Made by a program: the position numbers and the translations under genes
The notes under the pieces: generated by a model
Database searches by the model: none
What the model saw: only the letters and a program-made list of their open reading frames with translations
What the model was told of the DNA's origin: nothing
In this document: one piece after another, positions 17,274 through 26,393 of the stretch
How the letters are laid out: each line of letters starts with the position of its first letter
Numbering within the stretch: position 1 is the first letter of the stretch
From: UMGS1696 sp963643035
GTDB taxonomy: Bacteria; Bacillota; Clostridia; Oscillospirales; CAG-272
NCBI GenBank assembly: GCA_963643035.1
Contig: CAVIKO010000002.1
Span: forward strand, 1 to 64,000
Direction: 5' to 3'
DNA: 64,000 nucleotides

Positions 17274-17447
17274 GATGAGTTGTCCTTTCTATGGCTGATG
17301 CAAAATATTCTGTTATCAAGTATAGCACATCGAGGGTGTAAAGTCTATGCGCAAAATGTGAAAAACGCGGTTTGTGATGTAGAGTTTTCTCACAAAATTA
17401 CCGCGTTTTTTGCAATAGTTATATAGTTTTCTTTTGATGAGTGTAAA

Positions 17448-18344
17448 TTAACCGTTCTTTTTCTGTATAACAACGTCGTCTCTGTGGTATGCTTTGATCG
17501 AATCGCTCCCATTCCCGAAGCGCACCTTGACATATCCAGTGAGAGGACTTGTTTCGCAGACCGTACCGACTCCATCCGGCGTTTTGACCACGGAATCCAC
17601 AGGCGGCGTGCGGCGGATCTCCTCCTCGTAGGTTTCATGCTCGTACCGGAGACAACACATCAGTCTGCCGCAGGTACCAGAGATCTTTGAGGAATTGAGG
17701 GACAGGTTTTGCTCCTTCGCCATTTTGATGGACACCTGCATGAAGTCGGAGAGAAATGTCGCACAACAAAACGGTCGCCCGCATACGCCAAGACCACCGA
17801 GCATCTTCGCCTCGTCCCGGATACCGATCTGTCTTAGCTCAATCCGTGTGCGGAAAACGGAGGCGAGATCCTTAACAAGTTCCCGGAAATCGACCCGGAC
17901 CTCCGCAGAAAAATAGAAGAGAAGCTTGCTGTTGTCAAAGGTATATTCCGCCTCGATGAGTTTCATGTCCAGCCCATGGTCGCGGATCTTCTGCTGACAG
18001 ATGGCAAATGCTTCCGATTCCAGCTTCTTGTTCGTTTCATACCGCTCCCGATCCGCGTCTGTGGCGATCCGTACAATGGGACGCAGCGGTGGAACGATTT
18101 TTGCGGCGGGAACCATTCGATTGCCGGCCGCGACAAAACCGTATTCGATGCCGCGCGCGGTTTCTACGATTACGCAGTCGCCCTCCCGTACTACAGCGTT
18201 GCCCGGTGCGAAATAATATACTTTACCCGCATCCTTGAAGCGGACGCCTACGATCTCCACATCCTTCGGCAACACAGCCGCTGATTGCTCCGACACGTTC
18301 TGTATCACAACCGGCGCGTCGTTTTCTATATTATTGTTGTTCAT
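17448..18344 (-). CDS. ricT: RicT/YaaT family PSP1-domain protein
   Basis: A 298-residue PSP1-C-domain protein. In Bacillus, RicT (YaaT) forms the RicAFT complex that governs mRNA maturation by RNase Y and binds an iron-sulfur cluster. The conserved cysteines are visible in GVCGRPFCC and GTCGRLMCC. The start is set at ATG 18344, 12 nt after AGGA. A TTG three codons upstream is closer to the same site but less likely. It follows holB by 19 bp, matching the conserved holB-yaaT order in Bacillota, and the pair is probably one operon. The function is inferred from orthology. Confidence 0.88.
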   Translation of the reverse strand: MNNNNIENDAPVVIQNVSEQSAAVLPKDVEIVGVRFKDAGKVYYFAPGNAVVREGDCVIVETARGIEYGFVAAGNRMVPAAKIVPPLRPIVRIATDADRERYETNKKLESEAFAICQQKIRDHGLDMKLIEAEYTFDNSKLLFYFSAEVRVDFRELVKDLASVFRTRIELRQIGIRDEAKMLGGLGVCGRPFCCATFLSDFMQVSIKMAKEQNLSLNSSKISGTCGRLMCCLRYEHETYEEEIRRTPPVDSVVKTPDGVGTVCETSPLTGYVKVRFGNGSDSIKAYHRDDVVIQKKNG

Positions 18345-18363
18345 ATCTATCAAAAATCCTTTC

Positions 18364-19395
18364 TTATAAAGGGTATTGCTTTTTGGAGGTGAGCAGAAAA
18401 TAGCTCATCGCCGGAACCATGGCGCCGTTTGCAAGCAGTCGTGTTATCGTATCGTCCGCCAGATCATACAGTGCGACGAGCCGATTGATCGATACCTTCT
18501 GCGCGGCGCGGATCACGTTTTCCGTTCCAATGAAGTACAGCGGCGGCAGTGCGGTGTCCCGTTTCCGTGCGATCAGATCCCGGACGGCAGTCTGGAATCC
18601 GTAGAGTGCGCCAACGATCGTTTCACGGGATTTCGGCATTTCCCGGAGCGGTACCGCAATCCCTTCCGCGAGTCGTTTGCAGAACACGAAATCGAGAAGC
18701 TGCATGGTATAGGCGCGCTGCCGGAGCGGCTCTGCCTTGGCGGAATCGGTGGCAAGCAGTGTTTTAGCCTGTCCGAGCGCACCGAGAGAAGCGATCGCGG
18801 CGGCGGCGAACCGATCGGGATCTGTCTTTTCGAGCCGTGCGCATTCTTTATCCTCACGCAGATATGCCTCTACGGCCGTGCGGTCAAACAGCTCCATCTG
18901 CACGACCGGCGCACGGCTGCGAATCGTTTCAAGAAGAGCGGCGGGATCGGTGGTGAGCAGAAGAAAGGTTACAAATTCCGGCGGCTCCTCCAGAGAGAGA
19001 AGCAGCGCGTTCTGTGCCTGCGGTGTCATGGTCTGCGCATCCTCAAGAATGTAAAATTTACATTCGCCGTCGTTTGGTGTGACATACAGCTCCTCCTTGA
19101 GGGTACGGATCTGTTCTACACCGATGGTGGCGCGATCCTCTCTGCGGATAAACCGGACATCTGCGGAAATATCGGTGAGGATTTTGTGACACTGGCTGCA
19201 TTTTCCACAGGGCAGATTGCCGTCTCGTGCTGTACAGGCGATTGCAGCGCAGATCTGTCGGGCTGCTGTATGCTTGCCGCTGCCTGTGGGACCGGACAAA
19301 ATGTACGCGTGTGCCGCTCTGCCGGATTGAATATCCGCGCCGAGTGTTTCCTTCAGCTCTTTGTTACCGCGCAAACCCGGGAAAATTTCTGCCAT
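18364..19395 (-). CDS. holB: DNA polymerase III subunit delta prime
   Basis: A 343-residue clamp-loader subunit of the AAA+ type, helping to load the sliding clamp onto primed DNA. It shows the P-loop-like SGPTGSGKHTAA near the N-terminus, a zinc module CGKCSQCHK with a preceding Cys, EDAQTMTPQAQNALLLSLEEPP, and the SRC-equivalent TIRSRAP. The chosen start (MAEIFPGLRG) at 19395 is where similarity begins; an upstream in-frame start at 19467 would add 24 unrelated residues. It is upstream of ricT in the usual gene order. Tandem repeat array 1 begins about 210 bp before its start. Confidence 0.9.
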   Translation of the reverse strand: MAEIFPGLRGNKELKETLGADIQSGRAAHAYILSGPTGSGKHTAARQICAAIACTARDGNLPCGKCSQCHKILTDISADVRFIRREDRATIGVEQIRTLKEELYVTPNDGECKFYILEDAQTMTPQAQNALLLSLEEPPEFVTFLLLTTDPAALLETIRSRAPVVQMELFDRTAVEAYLREDKECARLEKTDPDRFAAAAIASLGALGQAKTLLATDSAKAEPLRQRAYTMQLLDFVFCKRLAEGIAVPLREMPKSRETIVGALYGFQTAVRDLIARKRDTALPPLYFIGTENVIRAAQKVSINRLVALYDLADDTITRLLANGAMVPAMSYFLLTSKKQYPL

Positions 19396-19603
19396 AAGGC
19401 GCGCACCGTCCTTTCTGTCTCTGACAATGTACCTTTTTATTATAGCATATCCTGCACGGTCTGTCAAATCTATTTCCCGCGCATTTTATATTTCGTTCTT
19501 ATCCGACCGTGAAAAAGAGGATGCTTACCGCGGCGGAATGCAGACAAAAGCCGCGCGGTGTATCCCGGAGATAACATGGACGATCCGAGAAACCCGCGCG
19601 ACA

Positions 19604-20030
19604 GAGTGGGAATCATGTATAGCTGATTGGTGAAGCGATCCATCCCACTCTCGAGAATTTCCTTGAAAGGAAATTCTCCAAGGTTTGGTTTGACAGCAGA
19701 GAGGGAATCATGTATAGCTGATTGGTGAAGCGATCCATCCCACTCTCGAGAATTTCCTTGAAAGGAAATTCTCCAAGGTTTGGTTTGACAGCAGAGAGGG
19801 AATCATGTATAGCTGATTGGTGAAGCGATCCATCCCACTCTCGAGAATTTCCTTGAAAGGAAATTCTCCAAGGTTTGGTTTGACAGCAGAGAGGGAATCA
19901 TGTATAGCTGATTGGTGAAGCGATCCATCCCACTCTCGAGAATTTCCTTGAAAGGAAATTCTCCAAGGTTTGGTTTGACAGCAGAGAGGGAATCATGTAT
20001 AGCTGATTGGTGAAGCGATCCATCCCACTC
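19604..20030 (+). repeat. Tandem repeat array 1: five 47-bp cores, period 95 bp
   Basis: Five copies of a 47-bp core start at 19604 and thereafter every 95 bp, separated by four identical 48-bp spacers. The core begins GAGTGGGAATCATG (GAGAGGG in copies 2-5) and ends GATCCATCCCACTC, so its 8-bp ends are inverted repeats. Each spacer contains a perfect 12-bp hairpin, GAGAATTTCCTT ga AAGGAAATTCTC. Copies are otherwise identical, indicating recent expansion. Because 95 is not a multiple of 3, protein repeats are excluded. It fills the 691-bp gap between holB and the PASTA protein gene. The core, hairpin and 3' flank match array 2 in inverted orientation. Confidence 0.95.
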
Positions 20031-20048
20031 GGTTTAGATGGTACAGTT
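20031..20048 (+). repeat. Conserved end sequence of repeat element, array 1
   Basis: The 18 nt after the last core (GGTTTAGATGGTACAGTT) match the corresponding flank of array 2 at 13 of 18 positions, with GTTTAGA and ACAGTT identical. This suggests a defined element end. Confidence 0.55.
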
Positions 20049-20086
20049 AAGTTACCACATTTCTTACCGATCCCATCAGTGTGTGA

Positions 20087-23000
20087 TTACGATACTGTGA
20101 CCGAAAACGCCTCTGTATCCGTACCGAGGAAAAGGATATACGCGATGGTCAACGTCCCCTCCGCCGGCACTGTGACGGTTCCGGTGATCGTTATGGTGTC
20201 CACACCGTCAAAAGAAGCGGTCACACCGGATAGGGAGGTGCCGGTATCCGCACAGGAAACAGTATTTGGATCAAACCGGATTGTCGCGGTGAAAGAGGTG
20301 GCAACATCCGTCTTTTCCGTGTTTGTAAACACGAGTGTGGGCATAAACGAGATGGCGGTCTGATTGATAATTGGCGTGCTGTAGGAAAGCGTGCCGATTG
20401 TAGTATCCCCGGACGCGCTGTTTGTCACCGTTACGGTACAGACTGCGGTGTCTGTGCCGCAGGTGAAGGTCAGCACACATTTTCCAGGGCGGATACCGGT
20501 GATTTGCATTCCGTTTTGCGTCTGGGTAATATCCACGTAATCTGCGCCCTCCACGGTGAAGCGGACATTTTCCCCCGCATCGGATACATCAAGGGTCAGC
20601 TCTACGGTTTCCCCGACTGCGACAGAGAGGGTTTGGGCGGAGAGGCGCAGTCCGGTATCCGCAGCATATACCGTCACATCGATCTCCACGCTTTTGCCGT
20701 CCAGCTGGAAAAGTACGGTGGTGGGACCGGCTGTACGGAAATCATACGATGCAGAGAAACCGTCCGTGCGCTTTTTTGTGGAGCCGTCGGAATAGGTCGC
20801 GAGAAGTACCAGCCCTGTCGGATCAAAGCTCTCACCGACGGTGTATTCCGTTTTCTGCGGCATGGTCAGTATGGACAGTGAACGGAGTGTGACTTCCTGT
20901 TCCGCTGTTTCCGTTTCCTTCGCTCGAACCGTCACTGCGAACGTGACCGTTTTGCCGCCATAGGTGACTGTCACCGTGGACGCACCCGTTTTTGTGAGAT
21001 CGCAGGAAGTCGTCCAGCCGGAGGTGATTGTCGCCGTGGAACCGTCCGTGTAATTGGCGCGCAGCTGCATTCCGGCGGTGTTGAGCGATTCACCAGCGGT
21101 GTAATCCGTTTTGTCCGGTAGCTTCACGAGATCGAGGGAGCGCACCTTCTTTTCCTCCACCTTGACTGTGTATTGGACGGAAAGTCCTTCCACTGTCACC
21201 TGAACCGTCGCGCTGCCGACTTTTGTGAGATCCGCTTTGACGGTAAAACCGCTGTGGAATACCTTTTTCGTACCGTTGCCGTAAGTTACCTCCACGGACA
21301 GTCCGGTGGTGTCGATGGCATCGCCGGGAGCGTAGGTCGTTTTGCTCGGCAGTGTCTTGATTGCCGCCGTCTGAGCGGTGGTGTCGACGACCTCTACGGC
21401 AAACGACGCCTTTCGCCCTTCATACGCGACGGCAACCGTATGCCGCCCCGCCTTTGAAAAGTCGTATTCCGTCGTGTATCCGGTGGAAATCGCCTGCTCC
21501 GTGCCGTCCGCATAAGTCGCTGTGACGACCATTCCGGATACGTTGAGCTTGTCGCCGACGCTGTAGGTCAGCTTGGCGGGCTTTTTATCGATCCGGATGG
21601 AGGTGACGGACGGTTTGCCGAGACTGACAATGAGCGTAACGCGGGAACCCTCGGTGAAGTGGTAATTATCCGCATCGCTATAGCCTGTATATCGGATTTT
21701 TGTTACACGTCCTTTGGCGACTGTCTGACTGTATTCCGTCTCTATGGTGCAGGTTAGTCCTTTGTTGGTGAGGAGTTTCTTCGTTTCTGCCTCGGTTGTG
21801 ATCGACTTTTTCGGGATTTTTACATATGCCTTTTCTTTCTCCGCTTCTGTCAGCGTGATCTGAAGTAAAATCGTGCTGTCCACGCTCTCACCGCTTACCA
21901 CGCATTCTCCAGGTGTATTACCGATGAGCGTGTCTTCTGTCAGCGTGGCGTCTCCTGCGCGCACACACCATACATACGCGTCGCCGTTCGTCAATCCAGA
22001 GAGAGAGAGCTTTTCACCGCACATGCTTTCCGTTCGGATGACATTGGAGGCAGGATAGGTCACGGTAAATGGTAACGCGGTGGTGGAACCACCGTAGGAT
22101 GCAGTAACGACAGCATGTCCACTGCAAAGAGCCATGACCTCACCCGTATCGGAAATCGCGACGGTATGTGGATCGCTTGAACGGAACGTGATGGCGCTGT
22201 CTGCAGATATGCCATCCCATTCCGGTTTGACCTGATCGCCGGGCGAAAGGGTAAAAGTGGTTTCGGCTGTGCGGAAGGTTGCTCCAGCAGTCCAATCGCC
22301 GTCTCCGCTGATCGACAGGGTTACGGTGTCCCCGTAATTGGCACTTGCTCCTGCGGCGGGGGTTTGAATGGCGACGAGTCCCTCTGCAATTTCGCTGTGC
22401 AGCTCATACCGCACCGTGAACGACAGTCCCTTTTCGTATAGTGCGTTCTCCGCCTCGGACAGGCTCATGTAGGTGACATCCGGCACAGAGGTTTTCTCCA
22501 CGCCCAGACTGACGACCACATAACATACACCGCCTGCGAGTTTTTCCCCAGCGGCCGGATACTGTGCGACAACATACCCGTCAGGCACGGTATCCGAATA
22601 GACACGATCGGTAATGAGGCAGGTGAAATCGTCGGAGATGCGGTTGTACGGCTTTCCGACGAGAGAGGAAACGGTGGCGGATTTGTCCGTTTTTTCGCTG
22701 TTGCGTGCGATTTTCAGGGAAATATCGGCACCTCCCCGTTCCGTGCCCGCAGCGGGAGACTGCTCAAAGACCATACCGTCTGGGTATTCCGTGGTGTCGA
22801 CATAGGTGTATTGCAGATTCCCGCTCACAAATCCGGTGCTGTTCTGATACCGCGTTTTCGCGAAGAGGGATTGTGCGCCGCTTTCGGTCATGCCGACAAA
22901 ATCCGGCACCGCGTAGGTCGGAATCTCGCCGTTGACGGTCACATCAATCTCATTTCCGTTTTTCGTCTCCGCTACGATCATACCGGACGCGTAATTTGGG

Positions 23001-24034
23001 TCAAAGGTACGCCCGACCACACGGATAGCGGCATCGGTAACGTCCGCTACCTCTGACAGCGGTACTCCCAGCACGGAGCCGCTCTGCACGCTGCCGTTCG
23101 TGATCCGGGAGAGCGAGACGAGAAAGATCGTACAGCAGAGTAAAAGCAGTATGAGTCCGCCGACCAAGATGGCAAGAAGCAGCTTCAGATTTGTACCGGA
23201 TGGTGCCGTTTCCTCCTCATCGACCTCTTCCGGAGCGTCTACTGTTTGAGACGCGGTGCCGTCTGCTTTTGTCGTACCTGCATCCTTGTTCCGGAGCAAC
23301 ACGGCAACGGAATCTTCCGGAGAGATATGTGGTGCTGCGGAGCTACCCTTGCCAGCTACACAAATGGGAATCTCCACTGCATTCTCATCGGTATTTTCTT
23401 TCTCCACTTCAGGGGGTGTATCCTTTGCCTCAGAGGAATCCTCCGGTGCGTCCAGTTCCTCGGCGGAAAAATGGGCAGTCGGTGCTTCATTTTGCGTGTC
23501 TATGACGGATGGCTCATCTGCAGCGGGATCGGCGTGTGTAAATAGTCCGCGAACTGTGCGTGTCTTTTCGTCATCCTCCGTCACATCAGGCTGCACGCAT
23601 GGGACGGATTCCCCCTTTTGCGGGATGGCGGCAGATGCGACCGGATTTCCGCCGTCCTCCGCACCATAGGCATAGAAATCCGCCGCCTTTTCCGAGGATA
23701 CGGCATGGATGAAGTATAGGGTGCCGTTGATGGACAGCACATCGTATACATCGGATTCTGGTTGGTGGAGACAGAGATTTCCCTTGTCACGCAGCCGTCT
23801 GCATTTATCGCGGTAGATCGTTTCCATACCGGGCTTTGCCGCAATCCCGCCGTTTTGCTGTCGGACAGCGCAATCGACCGGATAGTATTCGTATACCTCC
23901 GCTGGGATGCGCAGCTTCCGGTCGAAAGCGGTGTATGCGATCCCCGCATCGGACGATTTCCGCACCGCGCCGAGCAGGTATCTGCCGCTCAAAATCGTAC
24001 CTTCCGGCAGGGTACGGGATATCATGTCGGTCAC
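20087..24034 (-). CDS. Membrane protein: truncated kinase-like N-lobe, PASTA domains, bacterial Ig-like domains
   Basis: A 1315-residue protein. Residues 9-52 align with the start of Clostridial Ser/Thr kinases (LPEGTILSGRYLLG...YTAFDRKL...VYEYYP), but the ATP-binding Lys of the usual KEYFP block and the Gly loop are lost. Only the N-lobe up to a hinge-like LYFIH (107-111) exists. No HRD, DFG or C-lobe follows. An acidic linker leads to a transmembrane helix (283-307). Outside lie PASTA domains (about 374-445, 451-511, 515-577 and a fourth near 738-806), a Big_2-like domain, four group-3 Ig-like domains (809-883, 887-960, 963-1036, 1049-1122), another Big_2-like domain (1128-1203) and a beta-rich end. 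The start is GTG 24034, 7 nt after GGAGG. Confidence 0.82.
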   Translation of the reverse strand: MTDMISRTLPEGTILSGRYLLGAVRKSSDAGIAYTAFDRKLRIPAEVYEYYPVDCAVRQQNGGIAAKPGMETIYRDKCRRLRDKGNLCLHQPESDVYDVLSINGTLYFIHAVSSEKAADFYAYGAEDGGNPVASAAIPQKGESVPCVQPDVTEDDEKTRTVRGLFTHADPAADEPSVIDTQNEAPTAHFSAEELDAPEDSSEAKDTPPEVEKENTDENAVEIPICVAGKGSSAAPHISPEDSVAVLLRNKDAGTTKADGTASQTVDAPEEVDEEETAPSGTNLKLLLAILVGGLILLLLCCTIFLVSLSRITNGSVQSGSVLGVPLSEVADVTDAAIRVVGRTFDPNYASGMIVAETKNGNEIDVTVNGEIPTYAVPDFVGMTESGAQSLFAKTRYQNSTGFVSGNLQYTYVDTTEYPDGMVFEQSPAAGTERGGADISLKIARNSEKTDKSATVSSLVGKPYNRISDDFTCLITDRVYSDTVPDGYVVAQYPAAGEKLAGGVCYVVVSLGVEKTSVPDVTYMSLSEAENALYEKGLSFTVRYELHSEIAEGLVAIQTPAAGASANYGDTVTLSISGDGDWTAGATFRTAETTFTLSPGDQVKPEWDGISADSAITFRSSDPHTVAISDTGEVMALCSGHAVVTASYGGSTTALPFTVTYPASNVIRTESMCGEKLSLSGLTNGDAYVWCVRAGDATLTEDTLIGNTPGECVVSGESVDSTILLQITLTEAEKEKAYVKIPKKSITTEAETKKLLTNKGLTCTIETEYSQTVAKGRVTKIRYTGYSDADNYHFTEGSRVTLIVSLGKPSVTSIRIDKKPAKLTYSVGDKLNVSGMVVTATYADGTEQAISTGYTTEYDFSKAGRHTVAVAYEGRKASFAVEVVDTTAQTAAIKTLPSKTTYAPGDAIDTTGLSVEVTYGNGTKKVFHSGFTVKADLTKVGSATVQVTVEGLSVQYTVKVEEKKVRSLDLVKLPDKTDYTAGESLNTAGMQLRANYTDGSTATITSGWTTSCDLTKTGASTVTVTYGGKTVTFAVTVRAKETETAEQEVTLRSLSILTMPQKTEYTVGESFDPTGLVLLATYSDGSTKKRTDGFSASYDFRTAGPTTVLFQLDGKSVEIDVTVYAADTGLRLSAQTLSVAVGETVELTLDVSDAGENVRFTVEGADYVDITQTQNGMQITGIRPGKCVLTFTCGTDTAVCTVTVTNSASGDTTIGTLSYSTPIINQTAISFMPTLVFTNTEKTDVATSFTATIRFDPNTVSCADTGTSLSGVTASFDGVDTITITGTVTVPAEGTLTIAYILFLGTDTEAFSVTVS

Positions 24035-24285
24035 TTTGTATCCTCCTTTAGCGCAATATACGCCGCCAAGGGGTGCGCTGAAACAGATAACCTGCATCAG
24101 CGTTCCAGCCATCAGCGGCTTTCTACGAGCCTTTTATCTATATACTATCTATATATATCATAAGACGTTTGGCGAGACGAAAAGTTCCCGTTTTTTCTAC
24201 GTAAACGGATGGAAAAATATAGGATGCTTTCCATGAGGAAATTATTAAAAAAGTCGAGAAAAATGAAAAAATGTGCGGATGGCTC

Positions 24286-24315
24286 TTGACAAAGTATGCT
24301 GGAATGCGGTACAAT
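24286..24315 (+). promoter_or_regulatory. Promoter of the aldo/keto reductase gene
   Basis: TTGACA (24286-24291) and TACAAT (24310-24315) are spaced by 18 bp. The 320-bp gap from 24035 to 24354 holds nothing else that I can support. Confidence 0.7.
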
Positions 24316-24354
24316 AGAGTGAAAAATCCAACAAAGAATGCGAGGATACGACAG

Positions 24355-25491
24355 ATGCAAATGCGAAAGATCGAAAAGCTGGGGATTACGGTTTCTGCGC
24401 TCGGGTATGGCTGTATGCGTTTTCCGATGAAGAAAACGGATGACGGCGAATTTGTGGACGAATCGATTTCCACACCGTCTATCCGCTATGCCATTGATCA
24501 TGGCGTAAACTACATCGATACGGCGTATGTGTATTCCGGTCAGAAGAACGAGATGGCGGTGGCACACGCGCTGCGGGATGGATACCGGGAAAAGGTATTT
24601 CTTGCGACGAAGCTGCCGACATGGGCCTGTAAGACACCGGAGGACATGGATCGCCTCCTCGACGAGCAGTGCCGCAATCTGGAAACGGATCACATCGATT
24701 TCTATCTCATCCACGCGCTGAATGGTGAATCCTGGAAGAAGATGGATTCTATCGGCGTGCGTGATTTTCTCGACCGTGCCAAGGCGTCCGGTAAGATTCG
24801 CTACGCCTGCTTCTCTTTCCACGATGGATACGACGTATTTGAAAAGATCCTGACCGCTTACGACTGGGATATGTGCCAGCTCCAGTTCAACTACATGGAT
24901 GTGGAGAATCAGGCGGGCCTGCGCGGTGTTAAATTGGCAGGTGAGCGGGGTGTACCGGTGGTCGTGATGGAAGGATTGCTGGGAGGTAAGCTCGCAAAAG
25001 CGCCGGACAATGTGCAAGCACTGTACGATGCGTTTCCGGTCAAGCGTTCCCCCGTGGAGTGGGCATTCCGGTGGCTGTGCAATTTCCCGGAGGTTGCCAC
25101 GGTCCTCTCCGGTATGACGAATCCTGAGATGACAGCGGAGAACATCGAGATCTTCGAGCGGTGTAAGGCAGGCGACATGACCGCGGACGAGCTATGTCTC
25201 ATCGACAAGGTACGCGACGCGTACAACAGCAGAACCAAGATCGGCTGCACAGGCTGTCGGTACTGCATGCCATGTCCGAACGGTGTGGATATTCCGTGGA
25301 CATTTGCCACATGGAACGACCAAAGCCTGTATGGTCATGGCTCCATGCAGGGCAACGGCGCGTACAAGCGGCAGATCGAGAAAGACTGTGCGGCGGACAA
25401 GTGTGTCGGCTGTGGTCAATGCGAGGGAATCTGTCCCCAGCACCTGCCGATCATCGAAAAGCTCGCTGAGGCAGATCGGGAAATGCGGTAA
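24355..25491 (+). CDS. Aldo/keto reductase with C-terminal 4Fe-4S ferredoxin domain
   Basis: A 378-residue oxidoreductase. The N-terminal (beta/alpha)8 aldo/keto reductase domain has GYGCMRFP, the catalytic DTAYVYSGQKNE (Asp, Tyr) and TKLPTW (Lys). The C-terminal segment carries cysteine clusters GCTGCRYCMPCPNGVDIP and KCVGCGQCEGICPQHLPI, as in ferredoxin-type AKRs of anaerobes. It probably reduces a carbonyl compound using electrons relayed through the cluster; the substrate is unknown. Two ATGs are 6 bp apart; 24355 has GAGGA 8 nt upstream. It is monocistronic between a promoter and a strong terminator. Confidence 0.9.
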   Translation: MQMRKIEKLGITVSALGYGCMRFPMKKTDDGEFVDESISTPSIRYAIDHGVNYIDTAYVYSGQKNEMAVAHALRDGYREKVFLATKLPTWACKTPEDMDRLLDEQCRNLETDHIDFYLIHALNGESWKKMDSIGVRDFLDRAKASGKIRYACFSFHDGYDVFEKILTAYDWDMCQLQFNYMDVENQAGLRGVKLAGERGVPVVVMEGLLGGKLAKAPDNVQALYDAFPVKRSPVEWAFRWLCNFPEVATVLSGMTNPEMTAENIEIFERCKAGDMTADELCLIDKVRDAYNSRTKIGCTGCRYCMPCPNGVDIPWTFATWNDQSLYGHGSMQGNGAYKRQIEKDCAADKCVGCGQCEGICPQHLPIIEKLAEADREMR

Positions 25492-25509
25492 GCACATAAG
25501 AAACAGAAC

Positions 25510-25552
25510 AAAAACGCTCCCTGTACCGGAAAACGATACAGGGAGCGTTTTT
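25510..25552. terminator. Bidirectional terminator
   Basis: AAAAACGCTCCCTGTA (25510-25525) is perfectly complementary to 25537-25552, with A and T tracts on both sides. It serves the convergent aldo/keto reductase and sugar isomerase genes. Confidence 0.88.
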
Positions 25553-25563
25553 GACTGTATAAA

Positions 25564-26322
25564 TCATTCCAGCCCGAGGGAGTGGAGATAGTCGTAGCTG
25601 CGTTTTAAGCAAACAAGCGGATCCTCGCCGTAGCAGTCGTCCTGCTCGACATAGGCATACTTAGAGCCTGCTTCAATAAAGGCGTTGCAGATCTTCTCAA
25701 AGTCCATGACGTTTCCGCCGCCGATCCAGGACATCTTCTTTTTGCCGTCCTCAAGAAGCATATCCTTCAGGTGGATGCAGGGAAGTCTGCCGGAAAGCCG
25801 TTTGATCTCGGAGAGCGGATCGTAACCGCCGAACTTGCACCAGTACACATCGAGCGTGAAGCCCATGAGGTCTGCCGGGAATGCATCGGAGAGATTTTCC
25901 ATAACGGTTCTGCCGTCCGCGCACTTGTTTTCGTATTCCCAGTTGTGGTTGTGATACATAAACATCTTGCCGGCAGCCTTCATTTTTTCCGCGACAGGCG
26001 TAGCGTCCGCGATGAATTTGGGCATACCTTCCACACCGCCGAAGAATCCTCCGATGCCGATGTAATTGCAGCCGAACGTAGTGTGTTCTGCAATCACTTT
26101 GTCTGTGTCGGAAACCATTCTGTCAAACGGCGTATGGGTGATGCCGCAGGTCAAACCGTTTTTCTTCAGCTCTTCCGCGAGCCATTCTGGTTCATACGCA
26201 CAGGTGCCGGATACCTGAACGGTGGTGTAGCCGATGTCCGCGACTCTCTTTAGCGTTTCGGAGAAGCCCTCGAGTGTCTTTGTCAGATCGTGCGCCGTAT
26301 AAAGCTGTGCACCGATTTTCAT
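25564..26322 (-). CDS. Sugar phosphate isomerase/epimerase (TIM barrel)
   Basis: A 252-residue AP-endonuclease-2/xylose-isomerase-like TIM barrel, the fold of many sugar and inositol isomerases, epimerases and dehydratases. Visible are the start MKIGAQLYTAHDL, the central MYHNHNWEYE, the metal-site pattern TLDVYWCKFGGYD, and the CIHLKDML strand with a metal His. It lies 71 bp after a Gfo/Idh oxidoreductase gene on the same strand. The two families often act together on inositol or oxidised sugars, so one operon is likely. The exact reaction is not readable. Confidence 0.82.
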   Translation of the reverse strand: MKIGAQLYTAHDLTKTLEGFSETLKRVADIGYTTVQVSGTCAYEPEWLAEELKKNGLTCGITHTPFDRMVSDTDKVIAEHTTFGCNYIGIGGFFGGVEGMPKFIADATPVAEKMKAAGKMFMYHNHNWEYENKCADGRTVMENLSDAFPADLMGFTLDVYWCKFGGYDPLSEIKRLSGRLPCIHLKDMLLEDGKKKMSWIGGGNVMDFEKICNAFIEAGSKYAYVEQDDCYGEDPLVCLKRSYDYLHSLGLE

Positions 26323-26393
26323 TGTATTTTACCTCTTTTCTTATTGCAATATTTAATTGGAATAAAATTTTCCAGAATGATAGAACGATGGAT

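Noticed and set aside
19361..19633. Plus-strand open frame ending in array 1
   Set aside because: It overlaps holB in antisense, has no RBS and no recognisable domain, and its end is made of repeat sequence.
19604..20030. CRISPR array
   Set aside because: Spacers are all identical, the repeat is 47 bp with a separate hairpin, and no cas genes lie in the window.
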